From Phycisphaerales bacterium UBA1161 (lineage in GTDB: Bacteria > Planctomycetota > Phycisphaerae > Tepidisphaerales > Tepidisphaeraceae), in NCBI GenBank assembly GCA_002311745.1, contig DBZL01000018.1:1-38665 (forward strand): 38,665 nt of DNA, written 5' to 3'. The notes below the pieces were generated by a model, which was not told the DNA's origin, ran no database searches, and was given only the letters and a program-made list of their open reading frames with translations. Every line of letters begins with the position of its first letter. Positions within the stretch are counted from its first letter, which is position 1. Position numbers and translations under genes: made by a program. Below are positions 21,331 to 30,307 of this stretch, one piece after another.

Positions 21331-23453
21331 GGTCCCTCCACATAGCTGGTGGTGATGGGCGTGATGCTGATGGCGACGTTGATGCCATCAGGGAGGGTGC
21401 GGTTGGGATTGTAGCGCAAGTTGATCTTGCCCCAGCCTTGTGCCGGCACGGAATTGGGATCGGTGCTGGAGTCGGAGGGTCCGAAATAGCCCAGCGTGGT
21501 GTTGGCGGCGCCGTTGCCGGTGACGATGATCGAGCCGTCGACCAGGGTGGTGCCGCGGATGTCGATGTTGCCGACGACCACCACGCCGATCAGCGTGCTG
21601 GGGGCCTGGCTGGGCGCCACGTAGGAACCCATCTCAATGTTGGTCTGCGGCGCGATGACGGTCGCCGTCTGGTCCACGGTGTTGTTGAACACCGTCGAGC
21701 CGGTGAATTCCCAGGAATTGGTGAAGTGCGTGTAGGCCGTGGTCACGGGCGCCGGCGAGGAGCCGGACATGGCGTTCGAGTCGCCGTTGACCAGCGGCCC
21801 GGTGATCGTGCAGTTGTCGAAACGCAGGTTGTTCCCCTGCTGGAATCCCAGGGAGTTGCTGGAGGTCAGCGTGGTGTTGGCACTGAAGCTGCCCTTGCCG
21901 GAAACCATACGCTGCGACCAGGTCATGCCGTCGCTGGAGCTGGTGGTGGTCTGGCCCTGGGAGTTGGTGATGTTGGCGGTCATGTCCACGAAGGTGGTGC
22001 CCTGGAACGTGCAGTTTTCAAACAGGGCGTTGAGCCCCTTGGGGATGCGGCAATTGACGAAGGTCATGTTGTTGAACACGGGGCGCTTGTACGTGGCCTC
22101 CCAACTCGTCGAGCCGTAGGGCGTCTGATCGACCTCCGTTCCGCCGTTGGCCAGGCTGGAGGTGACGGTCATGTTGGTCAGGGTCGAGCCGGACTGCTTG
22201 GGGGTCCCGGCGGCCGAGCCGGTGGCGTTGAAATAGTTGACGACCGCGCCGCTGAAATTCTGAGGGTTGAGGTCGAACAGGTCGCTGGGCGAAACACCGA
22301 ACTGCACGGGCGGGGTGGCGGGCGTGGGCGGGATGATTGGACCGGCGAACATATCCGCCAGGGTCAATCCCTGGCTGGCCAGGTTCGCCGACCAATTCGC
22401 CGCGGTGTCCTCAAGCAACACTTGGCCGCGCACCTTGGCGTAGCCGTCGTTGTTGGCGATGACGCCGTCCTGGTATCCCTGGCGGATGGGATCGGTCGAG
22501 CTCAGCGGCCCGCCAAGGCTGTCGATGGCGCTGAAAAGATTGGCATCGTACGACTTCCCCGTGGACGGATTGGTGAACTCGGCCTGCGTGATTTGCAGGT
22601 TCTTATTGGTGTCGAATTGCTTGAGGAACAGGTCGTACTCGTCGATGTAGCCGTCGCCGTTGACGTCCGTGTAGCCGGCCGCCAGGGCCTTGTTCCATTC
22701 GGTTTGATTCTGAATGCTGATCCGCCCGTCCAGGCCGTTATGATTGTTTTTCAAGAACGTCTCAAAATTGGCGACGGACGTGTCCAGGGAGCTGGTCAGG
22801 TGTTTAAAGTCGCTCAGGGCGACGTAGGGCGGATAGAGGTTGGCCGTCCCCATGGCCACGTTGCCTTCCACCAGGGTGTTCTTGCCGAGCTGGATTTCCA
22901 CCTTGCCGATGACCGCGTACGCGACGGTTTTGGAGATGGTGAAATCCATCGATGCCAGCTTGGTGCACGAGTTGTACATGCCGGTGCAGGTGACGTGCAG
23001 CGTCGGACTCTGGGGGATGTGCGTGACGGTGATGGAAACCCGCGCCGGCGTGCTGTCGGTGGAGATGCTCGAGGTGGTCAGGGTGTAGCCGCTGATGGTG
23101 ACAGGGCGCTCGGCGGTGTTGAGGTTGGTGGCCATGTCGTTCTGGATGGCCGTGGTGATGGCCGGCCAGAGCGTGGTGTCAACGTAGGAATAGGAATTCT
23201 TGCTCAGATCGCCGACGGTGGTTTTGGGCCGGCTCATGTGGACGAAACGGTAGGCGATCCAGCGCAGGCCGGATTCTGCGGCGGCGCGGGCGCGCTCGGA
23301 ATCGCCCAGGTTTTCCGCGGCGGCGCCGTTCAGGGTCGAGACGCGGAACATGCCCAGCGCCAGCACGGTGAACAACAACAGGAACATCATCGCCAGCACG
23401 GCCGCCACGCCGCGATGACGATTGGTTTTACGCCGTTGGATGATCTGGTTCAT
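21327..23453 (-). CDS. Large PilX-like pilus protein with two EF-hands
   Basis: A protein of 708 residues from the ATG at 23453 (MNQIIQRRKTNRHRG), which has GAGG upstream; the longer frame to 23483 overlaps the upstream pilV-like gene. The N terminus is PilX-like: basic, one long hydrophobic helix (about 16-38), then ENLGDSERARAAAESGLRW. Far longer than ordinary PilX (about 200), it adds two consecutive calcium loops, DVNGDGYIDEYD (263-274) and DTNKNLQITQAE (281-292). A later region (about 440-560) of short strand repeats (NMTFVNCRIP, LFENCTFQGTTF, LRFDNCTITG) resembles a right-handed beta-helix. Probably a minor pilin or pilus-associated surface protein. Confidence 0.75.
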   Translation of the reverse strand: MNQIIQRRKTNRHRGVAAVLAMMFLLLFTVLALGMFRVSTLNGAAAENLGDSERARAAAESGLRWIAYRFVHMSRPKTTVGDLSKNSYSYVDTTLWPAITTAIQNDMATNLNTAERPVTISGYTLTTSSISTDSTPARVSITVTHIPQSPTLHVTCTGMYNSCTKLASMDFTISKTVAYAVIGKVEIQLGKNTLVEGNVAMGTANLYPPYVALSDFKHLTSSLDTSVANFETFLKNNHNGLDGRISIQNQTEWNKALAAGYTDVNGDGYIDEYDLFLKQFDTNKNLQITQAEFTNPSTGKSYDANLFSAIDSLGGPLSSTDPIRQGYQDGVIANNDGYAKVRGQVLLEDTAANWSANLASQGLTLADMFAGPIIPPTPATPPVQFGVSPSDLFDLNPQNFSGAVVNYFNATGSAAGTPKQSGSTLTNMTVTSSLANGGTEVDQTPYGSTSWEATYKRPVFNNMTFVNCRIPKGLNALFENCTFQGTTFVDMTANITNSQGQTTTSSSDGMTWSQRMVSGKGSFSANTTLTSSNSLGFQQGNNLRFDNCTITGPLVNGDSNAMSGSSPAPVTTAYTHFTNSWEFTGSTVFNNTVDQTATVIAPQTNIEMGSYVAPSQAPSTLIGVVVVGNIDIRGTTLVDGSIIVTGNGAANTTLGYFGPSDSSTDPNSVPAQGWGKINLRYNPNRTLPDGINVAISITPITTSYVEGP

Positions 23454-23461
23454 GGCCTGCC

Positions 23462-23986
23462 TCACCGATCCACGCGAATCCAACTGCTTGAATAGACTTC
23501 CACCTGCGGGCTGGCCGGCGCCTGCTGGTAATAGACGTGCACGCGCACGCGCACGGCCCCGGTATAGGTGGTCTTGGGAATCGACGGGGAAGCTTCGTTG
23601 GTGTTGGAATTGAGCTGCGTGGGATAAATGGGCATCACCGTGATCTTCTGCGTGTACTGCGAAAGCTGCGGCAGGGGATTCTTGAACGAATCGATCGGCG
23701 GATTGAATTTCAAGCCGTCGAAATCGTCGACGTCGTTGTAGTTGGGCCAGACTTCGCCCGGCTCGGGACCAAAATACTCGCTGCTGTAGGTGGGGTCGTT
23801 GAAGGGCAGATTGGCCATCATCTCCTGGATGTTGTTGGCCAGGAGCATGGCCGTGGTCATGTGGGCGCCGTTACGGTTCTGGGCGGTGCAGGTGGCGAAG
23901 AGCTGGACCATGGAGACGATGCCCACGGCGACGATGATGGTCGCCAGGGCCGTTTCCAGCAGCGTGAAGCCAGAGCGTCTTCGCAT
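23462..23986 (-). CDS. Type IV prepilin-like protein, PilV/GspI type
   Basis: About 174 residues from the ATG at 23986 (MRRRSGFTLLE); an in-frame TTG at 24001 is an alternative. The canonical prepilin motif G|FTLLE is present, with Glu5 followed by a hydrophobic helix (TALATIIVAVGIVSMVQLF). The C-terminal part has an acidic loop (YFGPEPGEVWPNYNDVDDFDG) and a final strand set VRVRVHVYYQQ. It lies 8 bp before the pilX-like gene and about 108 bp after pilC, a gap holding a hairpin. No usual ribosome-binding site is visible. Function: minor pilin, probably part of the initiation complex with the pilX- and pilW-like proteins. Confidence 0.8.
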   Translation of the reverse strand: MRRRSGFTLLETALATIIVAVGIVSMVQLFATCTAQNRNGAHMTTAMLLANNIQEMMANLPFNDPTYSSEYFGPEPGEVWPNYNDVDDFDGLKFNPPIDSFKNPLPQLSQYTQKITVMPIYPTQLNSNTNEASPSIPKTTYTGAVRVRVHVYYQQAPASPQVEVYSSSWIRVDR

Positions 23987-24037
23987 ACTGGTAATGTCCA
24001 ATACATTCGGGGGCGAGGCAAAACGGAGAAGATGCCC

Positions 24038-24061
24038 AGCCTGCGCGTGACTTTGCAGGCT
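24038..24061 (-). promoter_or_regulatory. Hairpin between pilC and the minor-pilin genes
   Basis: AGCCTGC (24038-24044) and GCAGGCT (24055-24061) form a 7-bp stem in the only sizeable gap of the operon. No T-run follows, so it is more likely an mRNA processing or attenuation structure than a strong terminator. Confidence 0.3.
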
Positions 24062-24094
24062 TTGCGGGCGGGGTGGTTTATGGCGAAGCAGGTC

Positions 24095-25309
24095 TCACTT
24101 GACGAGTTGGCTGAGCTTGAAGATCGGGAGGATGATGCTCATGGCGATGAAGCCGACGATGCTGCCCATGAGGACGATCATCAGCGGCTCGATCATCGCC
24201 GTGACGCCCTTGATGACGGCCTTCAATTCGCGGGTGTAAAACTCGCTGACTTCGTCCAGCACCTCGCCGAGCTTGCCGGATTCCTCGCCGGCGCTGATCA
24301 TCTGCACCACCGCGCGCGGAAGCAGCGGGCTTTTCTTCAGCGGGGCGGAAATCTTCTTGCCCTGCTTGACGGCGGCGTAGACGGCCTTCCACATGCGGCG
24401 GTACAGGGCGTTGCCGCTGATGTCGGCGGTGATGCTGATAACGTCCAGCATGGGCACGCCGGCGTTGATGAGCTGGCCCATGGTGTGCAGGCTGCGGCTG
24501 ATGTACAGGGCGCGGAATAGTTTCTTGAACAGGGGCACGGTGAGCTTGGTTTTGTCGAACCAGAGTCGGCCCCAATCGGTGCGGATCATGAGCGCAAAGC
24601 CCCAGGCGGCGGCCGCGGCGGCGGCCAGGAGCACGTACCAATAGCTGGTCACGAAATCGCTGAGGGCCAGGAGCATTTTGGTCGGCATGGGCAGGGCCGA
24701 TTCCTTGCCGCGGAAGATGATCATGAACCGAGGCAACACGAAGGTGAGGAGGAAGACGGTGGTGCCGACGGCCATGGTGCCGATGATTGCCGGGTAGATC
24801 ATGGCGCCGACGACCATGGATCGCGTCTCGATCTGCTGGGACAGGTATCCGGCGATGCGGTCGAGCATGCGGGAAAATCCGCCGGACAGTTCCGACGCCT
24901 TGACCATATTGACGTAGAGGGGCGAGAAGACCTTGGGGTAGCGCAACAAGGCGTCGGAGAATTGCCTTCCGCCTTCCACGTCGCGCTTCATTTGCAGGAG
25001 CATGGACTTGAACTTGGGGTTGGTCTGCTGATCGGCGATGCCCTCGAGGGCGGAGCGGATGCTGATGCCGGCGCGGATCATGACGGCCAGCTGCGAGGTG
25101 AAATTCTGCACGTCGCGGGCGCCGGGGCCGAGATTGATGCTGAGACTGAGCGTCCGCCGTTTTCGGCGGTCATCGACGGGCGCCAGGTGCAGGATGTACT
25201 GACCGCGGTCGCGGAGCTGCTGGGAGGCGGCGGCCAAGCTGGCGGCGCTAAGGACGCCGGCGGTCACGTCGCCGCCGGCGGACTTGATCTCGTAGCGATA
25301 GCTCGGCAT
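24095..25309 (-). CDS. pilC: Type IV pilus/T2SS inner-membrane platform protein
   Basis: A protein of 404 residues with two GspF domains. The first (about 68-190) has FTSQLAVMIRAGISIRSALE and ASELSGGFSRMLDRIAGYL; the second (about 270-395) has LHTMGQLINAGVPMLDVIS and ISAGEESGKLGEVLDEVSEFY. Three hydrophobic segments (about 173-195, 220-240, 375-395) fit the family topology. It carries mechanical force from the PilB/PilT ATPases to the pilin polymer. AGAGGAAGG precedes the ATG. It directly follows pilT, with a 9-bp gap. Confidence 0.93.
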   Translation of the reverse strand: MPSYRYEIKSAGGDVTAGVLSAASLAAASQQLRDRGQYILHLAPVDDRRKRRTLSLSINLGPGARDVQNFTSQLAVMIRAGISIRSALEGIADQQTNPKFKSMLLQMKRDVEGGRQFSDALLRYPKVFSPLYVNMVKASELSGGFSRMLDRIAGYLSQQIETRSMVVGAMIYPAIIGTMAVGTTVFLLTFVLPRFMIIFRGKESALPMPTKMLLALSDFVTSYWYVLLAAAAAAAWGFALMIRTDWGRLWFDKTKLTVPLFKKLFRALYISRSLHTMGQLINAGVPMLDVISITADISGNALYRRMWKAVYAAVKQGKKISAPLKKSPLLPRAVVQMISAGEESGKLGEVLDEVSEFYTRELKAVIKGVTAMIEPLMIVLMGSIVGFIAMSIILPIFKLSQLVK

Positions 25310-25318
25310 GTCCTTCCT

Positions 25319-26371
25319 CTACGCCACCAAGGCCCGCTCCAGTTTCTCGGGGTGGGCGGCCTGTGCGATCGCGTCCTCCCGAGTGATGTATCCGTTGACG
25401 TACAGTTGCTTGATGGAGCTATCCAGGGTCTGCATGCCCAGGGCGCGGCTGGTTTCGATGACGTTGGGAATCTCGAAGATGCGGTTCTCGCGGATGCAGT
25501 TGCGCACGGCGGGGGTGCAGAGCATCACCTCCACGGCGGGGATCATGCCCGGTTGATCGGTCCGCCTGAACAGCGTCTGGCTGACGACCGCCTGGAGGGT
25601 GTTGGCCAGCATGGAACGGATCTGGTTCTGCTGGTCGCTGGGATAGATGTCGATGATGCGCTCGATGGTCTGCGGCGCGTTGACGGTGTGCAGGGTGCTG
25701 AGGACCAGGTGTCCGGTTTCGGCGGCGGTGATGGCGGCGCTGGTGGTTTCCAGGTCGCGCATTTCGCCGACGAGGATGGTATCGGGGTCCTGGCGGAGCA
25801 CGTGGCGCAGGCCGCTGGCAAAATCGGGCACGTCACCGCCGACCTCGCGCTGCTCGATGGCGCACTTGTTGCTTGCCAAGGCATACTCGATGGGGTCTTC
25901 GAGGGTGACGATGTGACCGCGGTCGCGGCGGTTGATGGCGTCGATCATGCCGGCCAGGGTGGTGCTCTTGCCGCTGCCGGTGGGGCCGGTGACGAGGATC
26001 AGGCCGCGCGGCAGGTAGGTCAGTTTCATGACGATGTCCGGCAGGAAGAGTTGTTCCAAGGGCCGGACCTTGTCGTCGATGGTGCGGATGGACAGCGCCA
26101 CCGTGCCGCGCTGAAAGTGGGCGTTGACGCGGTAGCGGCCGCAGCCGGGAATTTCGTAGGAAAAGTCCGCGTCGCGTTTTTGCTCGAAGTCGTCCCAGCG
26201 GCGGTCGTTCATCATGCTCTTGGCGATGCGCACCGCGCTGTCGGCAGTGACGACGGGGAAGTCGCTGGGCTGCATGACGGTGTGAACGCGGAACAGGGGC
26301 GGGGCGCCGGCGTGAATGTGCACGTCGGAGGCCTTGGCTTCCAGGGCGCTGCGAAGGATGTCGTCGATCAT
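25319..26371 (-). CDS. pilT: Pilus retraction ATPase
   Basis: A protein of 350 residues. Walker A GPTGSGKST (129-137), the Asp box VTLEDPIEY, Walker B ILVGEMRDLET (about 199-209), the His box TGHLVLSTLHT and the PilT-type C-terminal AIRNCIREN-like helix (here AVRNCIRENRIFEIPNVIE) are present. The PilT/PilU family depolymerises pili and drives twitching. It lacks the N-terminal MshEN domain and tetracysteine motif of the extension ATPase, which separates it from pilB next door. A pilT inside the assembly operon, between pilB and pilC, suggests that extension and retraction are expressed together. Confidence 0.93.
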   Translation of the reverse strand: MIDDILRSALEAKASDVHIHAGAPPLFRVHTVMQPSDFPVVTADSAVRIAKSMMNDRRWDDFEQKRDADFSYEIPGCGRYRVNAHFQRGTVALSIRTIDDKVRPLEQLFLPDIVMKLTYLPRGLILVTGPTGSGKSTTLAGMIDAINRRDRGHIVTLEDPIEYALASNKCAIEQREVGGDVPDFASGLRHVLRQDPDTILVGEMRDLETTSAAITAAETGHLVLSTLHTVNAPQTIERIIDIYPSDQQNQIRSMLANTLQAVVSQTLFRRTDQPGMIPAVEVMLCTPAVRNCIRENRIFEIPNVIETSRALGMQTLDSSIKQLYVNGYITREDAIAQAAHPEKLERALVA

Positions 26372-26418
26372 AGTTCACCTGATCTCGCCGCCGCAGGCCC
26401 GATAACCCGATCCGGCCG

Positions 26419-28260
26419 TCATAGGGCGTTCTCCGTCACCCGCAATACTTCATCGACGGTTGTCAGGCCGTGCATGACCTTGGCAAAACCGTCTTCGCGC
26501 AGGGTCACCAGTCCGCGTTCGCGGCAGAGCTTGCGGAGCTGGGTCACGTCCGGATTGCGCGTGACCTGATCGCGCAGAGAGTCGTCCATGACCAGCAGCT
26601 CATAGATGCCCAGGCGGCCGGCGTAACCGCTCCTGCGGCAGCGGTCGCATCCTTTGCCCTTGAAGGTGGCCTGCGAGTTGAACCCCTGCAGGGTCAGGAA
26701 CTCGCGCATTTCCGCGGAGGGGATGTACGGCTCCTTGCAGTGCGGGCAGATTTTGCGGACCAGGCGCTGGGCCAGGATGGCGTTGACGGCGGCGCTGATG
26801 AGATAGGGCTCGACGCCGATGTTGATCAGCCGGGTGATCGACGCCGGCGCGTCGTTGGTGTGCAGGGTGCTGAGGACCAGGTGTCCGGTGAGGGCGGCCT
26901 GCACGGCGATGCGGGCGGTTTCACTGTCGCGGATTTCGCCGAGCATGACCACGTCCGGGTCCTGGCGCAGCATGCTGCGCAGCGCCGCCGAGAACGTCAT
27001 GCCGATTTTTTCGTGCACCTGCACCTGATTGGCCGCGGCCAGGTGATACTCGATGGGGTCCTCGACCGTGCTGATGTTCAGCTTGTTTCCATCCATGACG
27101 CGCAGGGAGGCGTAGAGCGTGGTGGTCTTGCCGCTGCCGGTGGGGCCGGTGACCAGCAGAATCCCATGCGGCTGCTCGATCTGGCGTTTCCAGATGGTCA
27201 GCACCTCCTCGCTGAAGCCCAGGTCCTCCAGGGCGACGCTGATGGTGCGGTTGTCCAGGATTCGCAGGACGCATTTCTCGCCGCAGGCGGTGGGAAGCGT
27301 GCTGAGGCGCAGATCGACTTTGCGGGAGTGGACCATGGCGCGGATGCGGCCGTCCTGGGGCATGCGCCGCTCGGAGATGTCCAGGTTGGCCATGATCTTC
27401 AGGCGGCTGACGATGGCCGGGTGCATGGAGTGCGGCGGGTTCATCGCCTCGAACAAGATGCCGTCGATCCGGTAACGCACCTTCAGTTCCTTTTCCTTGG
27501 GCTCGATGTGGATGTCGCTGGCGCCCTGCTTGATGGCGTCGAAAATCAGGTAGTTGACGAAGCGGATGACGGGCGATTCGCTGCCGATCTTGGCCAGGTC
27601 GGTGACGTCGTCCTGGGTGTCGTGGACGACCTGGACGTCGTCCTCGGCCATGTCCTTGATGATTTCCTCGACTTTGAGGTCGATGTTGGTGTTGGTGAGC
27701 TGCTCGACGGCGCGGTGGATATCCGCGGCGGTGGTGACGACGATGCGCACCTGGTGCTTGGTGCGGCGGCGAACCTCGTCCAGGAGAAACACGTCCGTGG
27801 GGTCGACCATGCCCAGCACCAGGACGGAATCCTCGCGGCGGATGGGGATCACCAGGTGCTTGCGGATGTAATCGGCGGCCAGCAGTTTGAACGCCTCGGG
27901 GTCGATCTTGGATTTGTCCAGGGATTCAAAGGGCAGGCCCAGGGTCTGGGCCTGGGCGGCCAGGATCTGCGCCTCGCTGGCCGCGTTCATGGTCAGAAGA
28001 ATCTGGACGATGGGTTTTCCGGGCGTCTGCGCTTGGACGCTCTTGGCCTGCTCGAGCTGCTCGGCGGTGATGTGGCCGCACTCCAGCAGAAGCTGCTCGA
28101 CGCTTTTGCGAGGGGATTGGGCCGGCGGCTGCCAGAGGGATTCAAATTCGGCGATGTCGGATGGCGGCAGGTCGTGCGGCGGGGGCGTGGGCTGCTTTGC
28201 AGCCGCCTCCAAAACCGGCGTCACCGCAGGAGCCGCGCCGCCTGTGCGTCGACCGAACAT
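26419..28260 (-). CDS. pilB: Pilus assembly (extension) ATPase, PilB/GspE
   Basis: A protein of 613 residues. The N terminus has a Pro-rich stretch, then an MshEN-type domain (about 50-190). The ATPase core has Walker A GPTGSGKTTT (372-381), the Asp box STVEDPIEYH, Walker B VMLGEIRDSET (438-448) and His box TGHLVLSTLHT. The zinc tetracysteine C505, C508, C538, C541 (CPHCKE ... GCDRCRRSGY) is typical of PilB/GspE. MshEN domains can bind c-di-GMP; whether this one does cannot be told by eye. GGAGGA precedes the ATG at 28260. It lies between the pilP-like gene and pilT in the operon. Confidence 0.93.
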   Translation of the reverse strand: MFGRRTGGAAPAVTPVLEAAAKQPTPPPHDLPPSDIAEFESLWQPPAQSPRKSVEQLLLECGHITAEQLEQAKSVQAQTPGKPIVQILLTMNAASEAQILAAQAQTLGLPFESLDKSKIDPEAFKLLAADYIRKHLVIPIRREDSVLVLGMVDPTDVFLLDEVRRRTKHQVRIVVTTAADIHRAVEQLTNTNIDLKVEEIIKDMAEDDVQVVHDTQDDVTDLAKIGSESPVIRFVNYLIFDAIKQGASDIHIEPKEKELKVRYRIDGILFEAMNPPHSMHPAIVSRLKIMANLDISERRMPQDGRIRAMVHSRKVDLRLSTLPTACGEKCVLRILDNRTISVALEDLGFSEEVLTIWKRQIEQPHGILLVTGPTGSGKTTTLYASLRVMDGNKLNISTVEDPIEYHLAAANQVQVHEKIGMTFSAALRSMLRQDPDVVMLGEIRDSETARIAVQAALTGHLVLSTLHTNDAPASITRLINIGVEPYLISAAVNAILAQRLVRKICPHCKEPYIPSAEMREFLTLQGFNSQATFKGKGCDRCRRSGYAGRLGIYELLVMDDSLRDQVTRNPDVTQLRKLCRERGLVTLREDGFAKVMHGLTTVDEVLRVTENAL

Positions 28261-28278
28261 CCGTTTCTTCCTCCCGCA

Positions 28279-28956
28279 TTACCTCGGGTGCTCCAGCGGC
28301 ATGGCGATTTCCAGCCGCACGCCGTCGCTTTGCACGATGATGGAACGCGAACCGATCTCCAGCAGGGTGAAGCGTCCGACGGATTGCCCCTGGGTGTACA
28401 CCTTGCCGTCAATGATGCAGCTCTTGCGCGCATCGCCGATGAGAATGGATTGAAGCCGGAGCTGTTTGGCGGCGGCGAGGATCGACTCGAGCTGCTCCTG
28501 GCGCTGCCGCTTGACGGCGGCGTCGTCCAAATCGGCTCGGGCCGCCTTGGCACGGCCGAAGTGGAAGGGGTTGGTGTGCAGGTCCTCCAGCGGCACCTGC
28601 TTGGTGCTGGGATAGGCGCGGAAGCGGTTCACCACGGTTTCCGTTTTCTGCAGCATCATGGCGATGACGCGGACGTTGTCGGCGCCGCCGCTGAGGAAAG
28701 AATTGATGGTGGCGCCGGCGGCTTCGGCCTGGGCGTCGGCGGCCGCGGCTTTACCGGGGCCGCTGCGCAGGACCATGACATACGTCACACCCACCACCAC
28801 CGCCACCAGCACCATCAGCGCCAGCGTGTTCTGGTTGATGCCGCTGCGGGGCGGATCGACGAAATCGCCCTCGGCGGCGAACTCCTCGTCGCCCGGGGAG
28901 GCGGTCGGTTCGATCGGCTCATCGTGCGGCAGGGGGTCGTTTTCATCGCTGCTCAT
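28279..28956 (-). CDS. PilP-like alignment subcomplex protein
   Basis: About 225 residues from the ATG at 28956, which has AGAGG upstream; the frame to 28980 is overlapped by pilO. An acidic cytoplasmic N terminus leads to one transmembrane helix (about 44-64, NTLALMVLVAVVVGVTYVMVL). A helical linker follows, then a C-terminal beta domain (KSCIIDGKVYTQGQSV, FTLLEIGSRSIIVQSDGVRLEI) like the homology region of PilP/GspC that meets the secretin. Ordinary PilP is a lipoprotein, whereas this one is membrane-anchored, more like GspC. It is assigned by position after pilMNO as much as by sequence. Confidence 0.65.
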   Translation of the reverse strand: MSSDENDPLPHDEPIEPTASPGDEEFAAEGDFVDPPRSGINQNTLALMVLVAVVVGVTYVMVLRSGPGKAAAADAQAEAAGATINSFLSGGADNVRVIAMMLQKTETVVNRFRAYPSTKQVPLEDLHTNPFHFGRAKAARADLDDAAVKRQRQEQLESILAAAKQLRLQSILIGDARKSCIIDGKVYTQGQSVGRFTLLEIGSRSIIVQSDGVRLEIAMPLEHPR

Positions 28957-28976
28957 GGTGTTGCCTCTGCAAGCGA

Positions 28977-29552
28977 TCACGGTGCGGCGACTGTGGCGCC
29001 CGCCGCGCTGGAGCTGGTGTTCTGGTCCGGCTCGAAGAAAATGCTCACCGTCAATTGCGCGGTCATGTGTCCGTCGCGCTCGTTGATTTTCTGGAGGTTC
29101 ATGTTGGTCAGGCGCGTCAGCCGCGGCAGTTTCTCCAACTGCAAGAGGAACGAATAGAACCCGTTGAAATCGCCGCTGAGGCTCATCTGGATGGGCTGCT
29201 CGGCGTAGTTGGGCGTCGTGTCGCCCTTGAGGGTGCGGAACGTTTTGGTGGTCAGCCCGTTGGCCTCGGTGAGCTGCGTGACTTCCTTGAGGATCGTGTC
29301 CACTTCGCGCTGCTGTGGCAGCTTGGACTGGAAGAAATCGATGGCCTTTTGCAGCTCGTCGATCTTGTGGTTCAAGTCGCTGATGCCGGCGGTGGTCAGG
29401 CGCAGCTCGGCCAGCTTTTGCAGCTTGGCGTCGGTGTCGGCCTGCACGGCGAGGCGGTGGGCATTGGCCTTCTGAAAAATGACGAAATAGGCGCAGCCCA
29501 GCACGCCCAGCAGAACGGTCGAAAAGATCAGCTCGCGGAATCCGATTCTCAT
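28977..29552 (-). CDS. pilO: PilO-like alignment subcomplex protein
   Basis: A protein of 191 residues with one N-terminal transmembrane helix (about 8-26, LIFSTVLLGVLGCAYFVIF). A coiled coil follows (about 30-85, ADTDAKLQKLAELRLTTAGI), then the ferredoxin-like PilO domain (FNGFYSFLLQLEKLPRLTRL, then MTAQLTVSIFF). PilO pairs with PilN to link the cytoplasmic PilM ring to the secretin. The start overlaps pilN as ATGA (29549-29552), and GAGGAGG precedes it. Confidence 0.88.
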   Translation of the reverse strand: MRIGFRELIFSTVLLGVLGCAYFVIFQKANAHRLAVQADTDAKLQKLAELRLTTAGISDLNHKIDELQKAIDFFQSKLPQQREVDTILKEVTQLTEANGLTTKTFRTLKGDTTPNYAEQPIQMSLSGDFNGFYSFLLQLEKLPRLTRLTNMNLQKINERDGHMTAQLTVSIFFEPDQNTSSSAAGATVAAP

Positions 29553-30295
29553 GGAACCTCCTCGCGGCTCGACGGGGCGTGGCGATCCGGCGGCGCGTCG
29601 TGTCGCAGCGTCTCGCCCGGCTTGATTTCGGCGTTGGGGTCGAGGGTCATTTCAAGCTGGAAGCGGCGGAGCTTCTGATCGGCCATGGTGTACTCGTCGC
29701 TGATGACCAGATTGACGTCACGGAGCAGCGGGGATCGGCTCAGCTTGCCGATGAAATTCGAGACCTGCACGTCCGTGTCGGCCACGCCGGTGAGCTTCAT
29801 GGTCACGTCGTACACCACCGGCTCGGGCAGGGGCGCCGGGGGCGGACCCTTGGTCGTGTCGATGGCGGCTTTGTGCCGGTCGTACGCGGTCATCGGCGCC
29901 GACGCCGACGCCGACGTATGCCGCTTGGCATCCAGTACGAAATCCAAAAGCGAAACGCCCTCCGGCAGGGCGTTGGTGATCTCCGCCAGGAGATAACTGC
30001 GGGGCACTTTTTCCAGGAGGGATTCGGCCAGTTCCGCCTGCCGGGCCATTCTGCGCTGCTTGTCCTGAAGCTCCTGGACCTGCCTGATCTGGCGGGCGGC
30101 GTCGGCGTATTGGGCCTGCACCAGGGCGTTGTCCCGGTCGGCCTTGTGGTTCAAATGCTCGGTGGCCGTGAAGGCGGTGCCGATGGTCACGATCACGATG
30201 AACGCCAGGGCGGCGCAGATGATGTTCGATCGCCGCTGCGCCTTGCACTGGAGGTAATCATCCGGCAAAAAACTGAGTTGATTGGCTGCGCCCAT
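29549..30295 (-). CDS. pilN: PilN-like alignment subcomplex protein
   Basis: A protein of 248 residues. The short cytoplasmic N terminus NQLSFLPDDYL corresponds to the PilN segment that binds PilM (usually INLLP). Then come a transmembrane helix (about 25-45, IICAALAFIVIVTIGTAF), a coiled coil (60-100) and a ferredoxin-like domain (VYDVTMKLTGVADTDVQVSN, LRDVNLVISDEY). A Pro-rich loop (GPPPAPLPEP) is inserted in the domain. It lies between pilM (12-bp gap) and pilO (4-bp overlap). Confidence 0.87.
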   Translation of the reverse strand: MGAANQLSFLPDDYLQCKAQRRSNIICAALAFIVIVTIGTAFTATEHLNHKADRDNALVQAQYADAARQIRQVQELQDKQRRMARQAELAESLLEKVPRSYLLAEITNALPEGVSLLDFVLDAKRHTSASASAPMTAYDRHKAAIDTTKGPPPAPLPEPVVYDVTMKLTGVADTDVQVSNFIGKLSRSPLLRDVNLVISDEYTMADQKLRRFQLEMTLDPNAEIKPGETLRHDAPPDRHAPSSREEVP

Positions 30296-30307
30296 GGTGG
30301 CCCCCTG

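Noticed and set aside
21438..23495. 685-residue plus-strand ORF
   Set aside because: Antisense to the pilX-like gene, with Gly/Val/Arg/His-rich composition and no motif.
24962..26569. 535-residue plus-strand ORF
   Set aside because: Antisense to pilC and pilT; no domain visible.
26470..29157. 895-residue plus-strand ORF
   Set aside because: It is antisense to pilB, the pilP-like gene and pilO, which have clear motifs. The translation is Asp/Val/Gly/His-rich without a recognisable domain, as expected from high-GC shadow frames.
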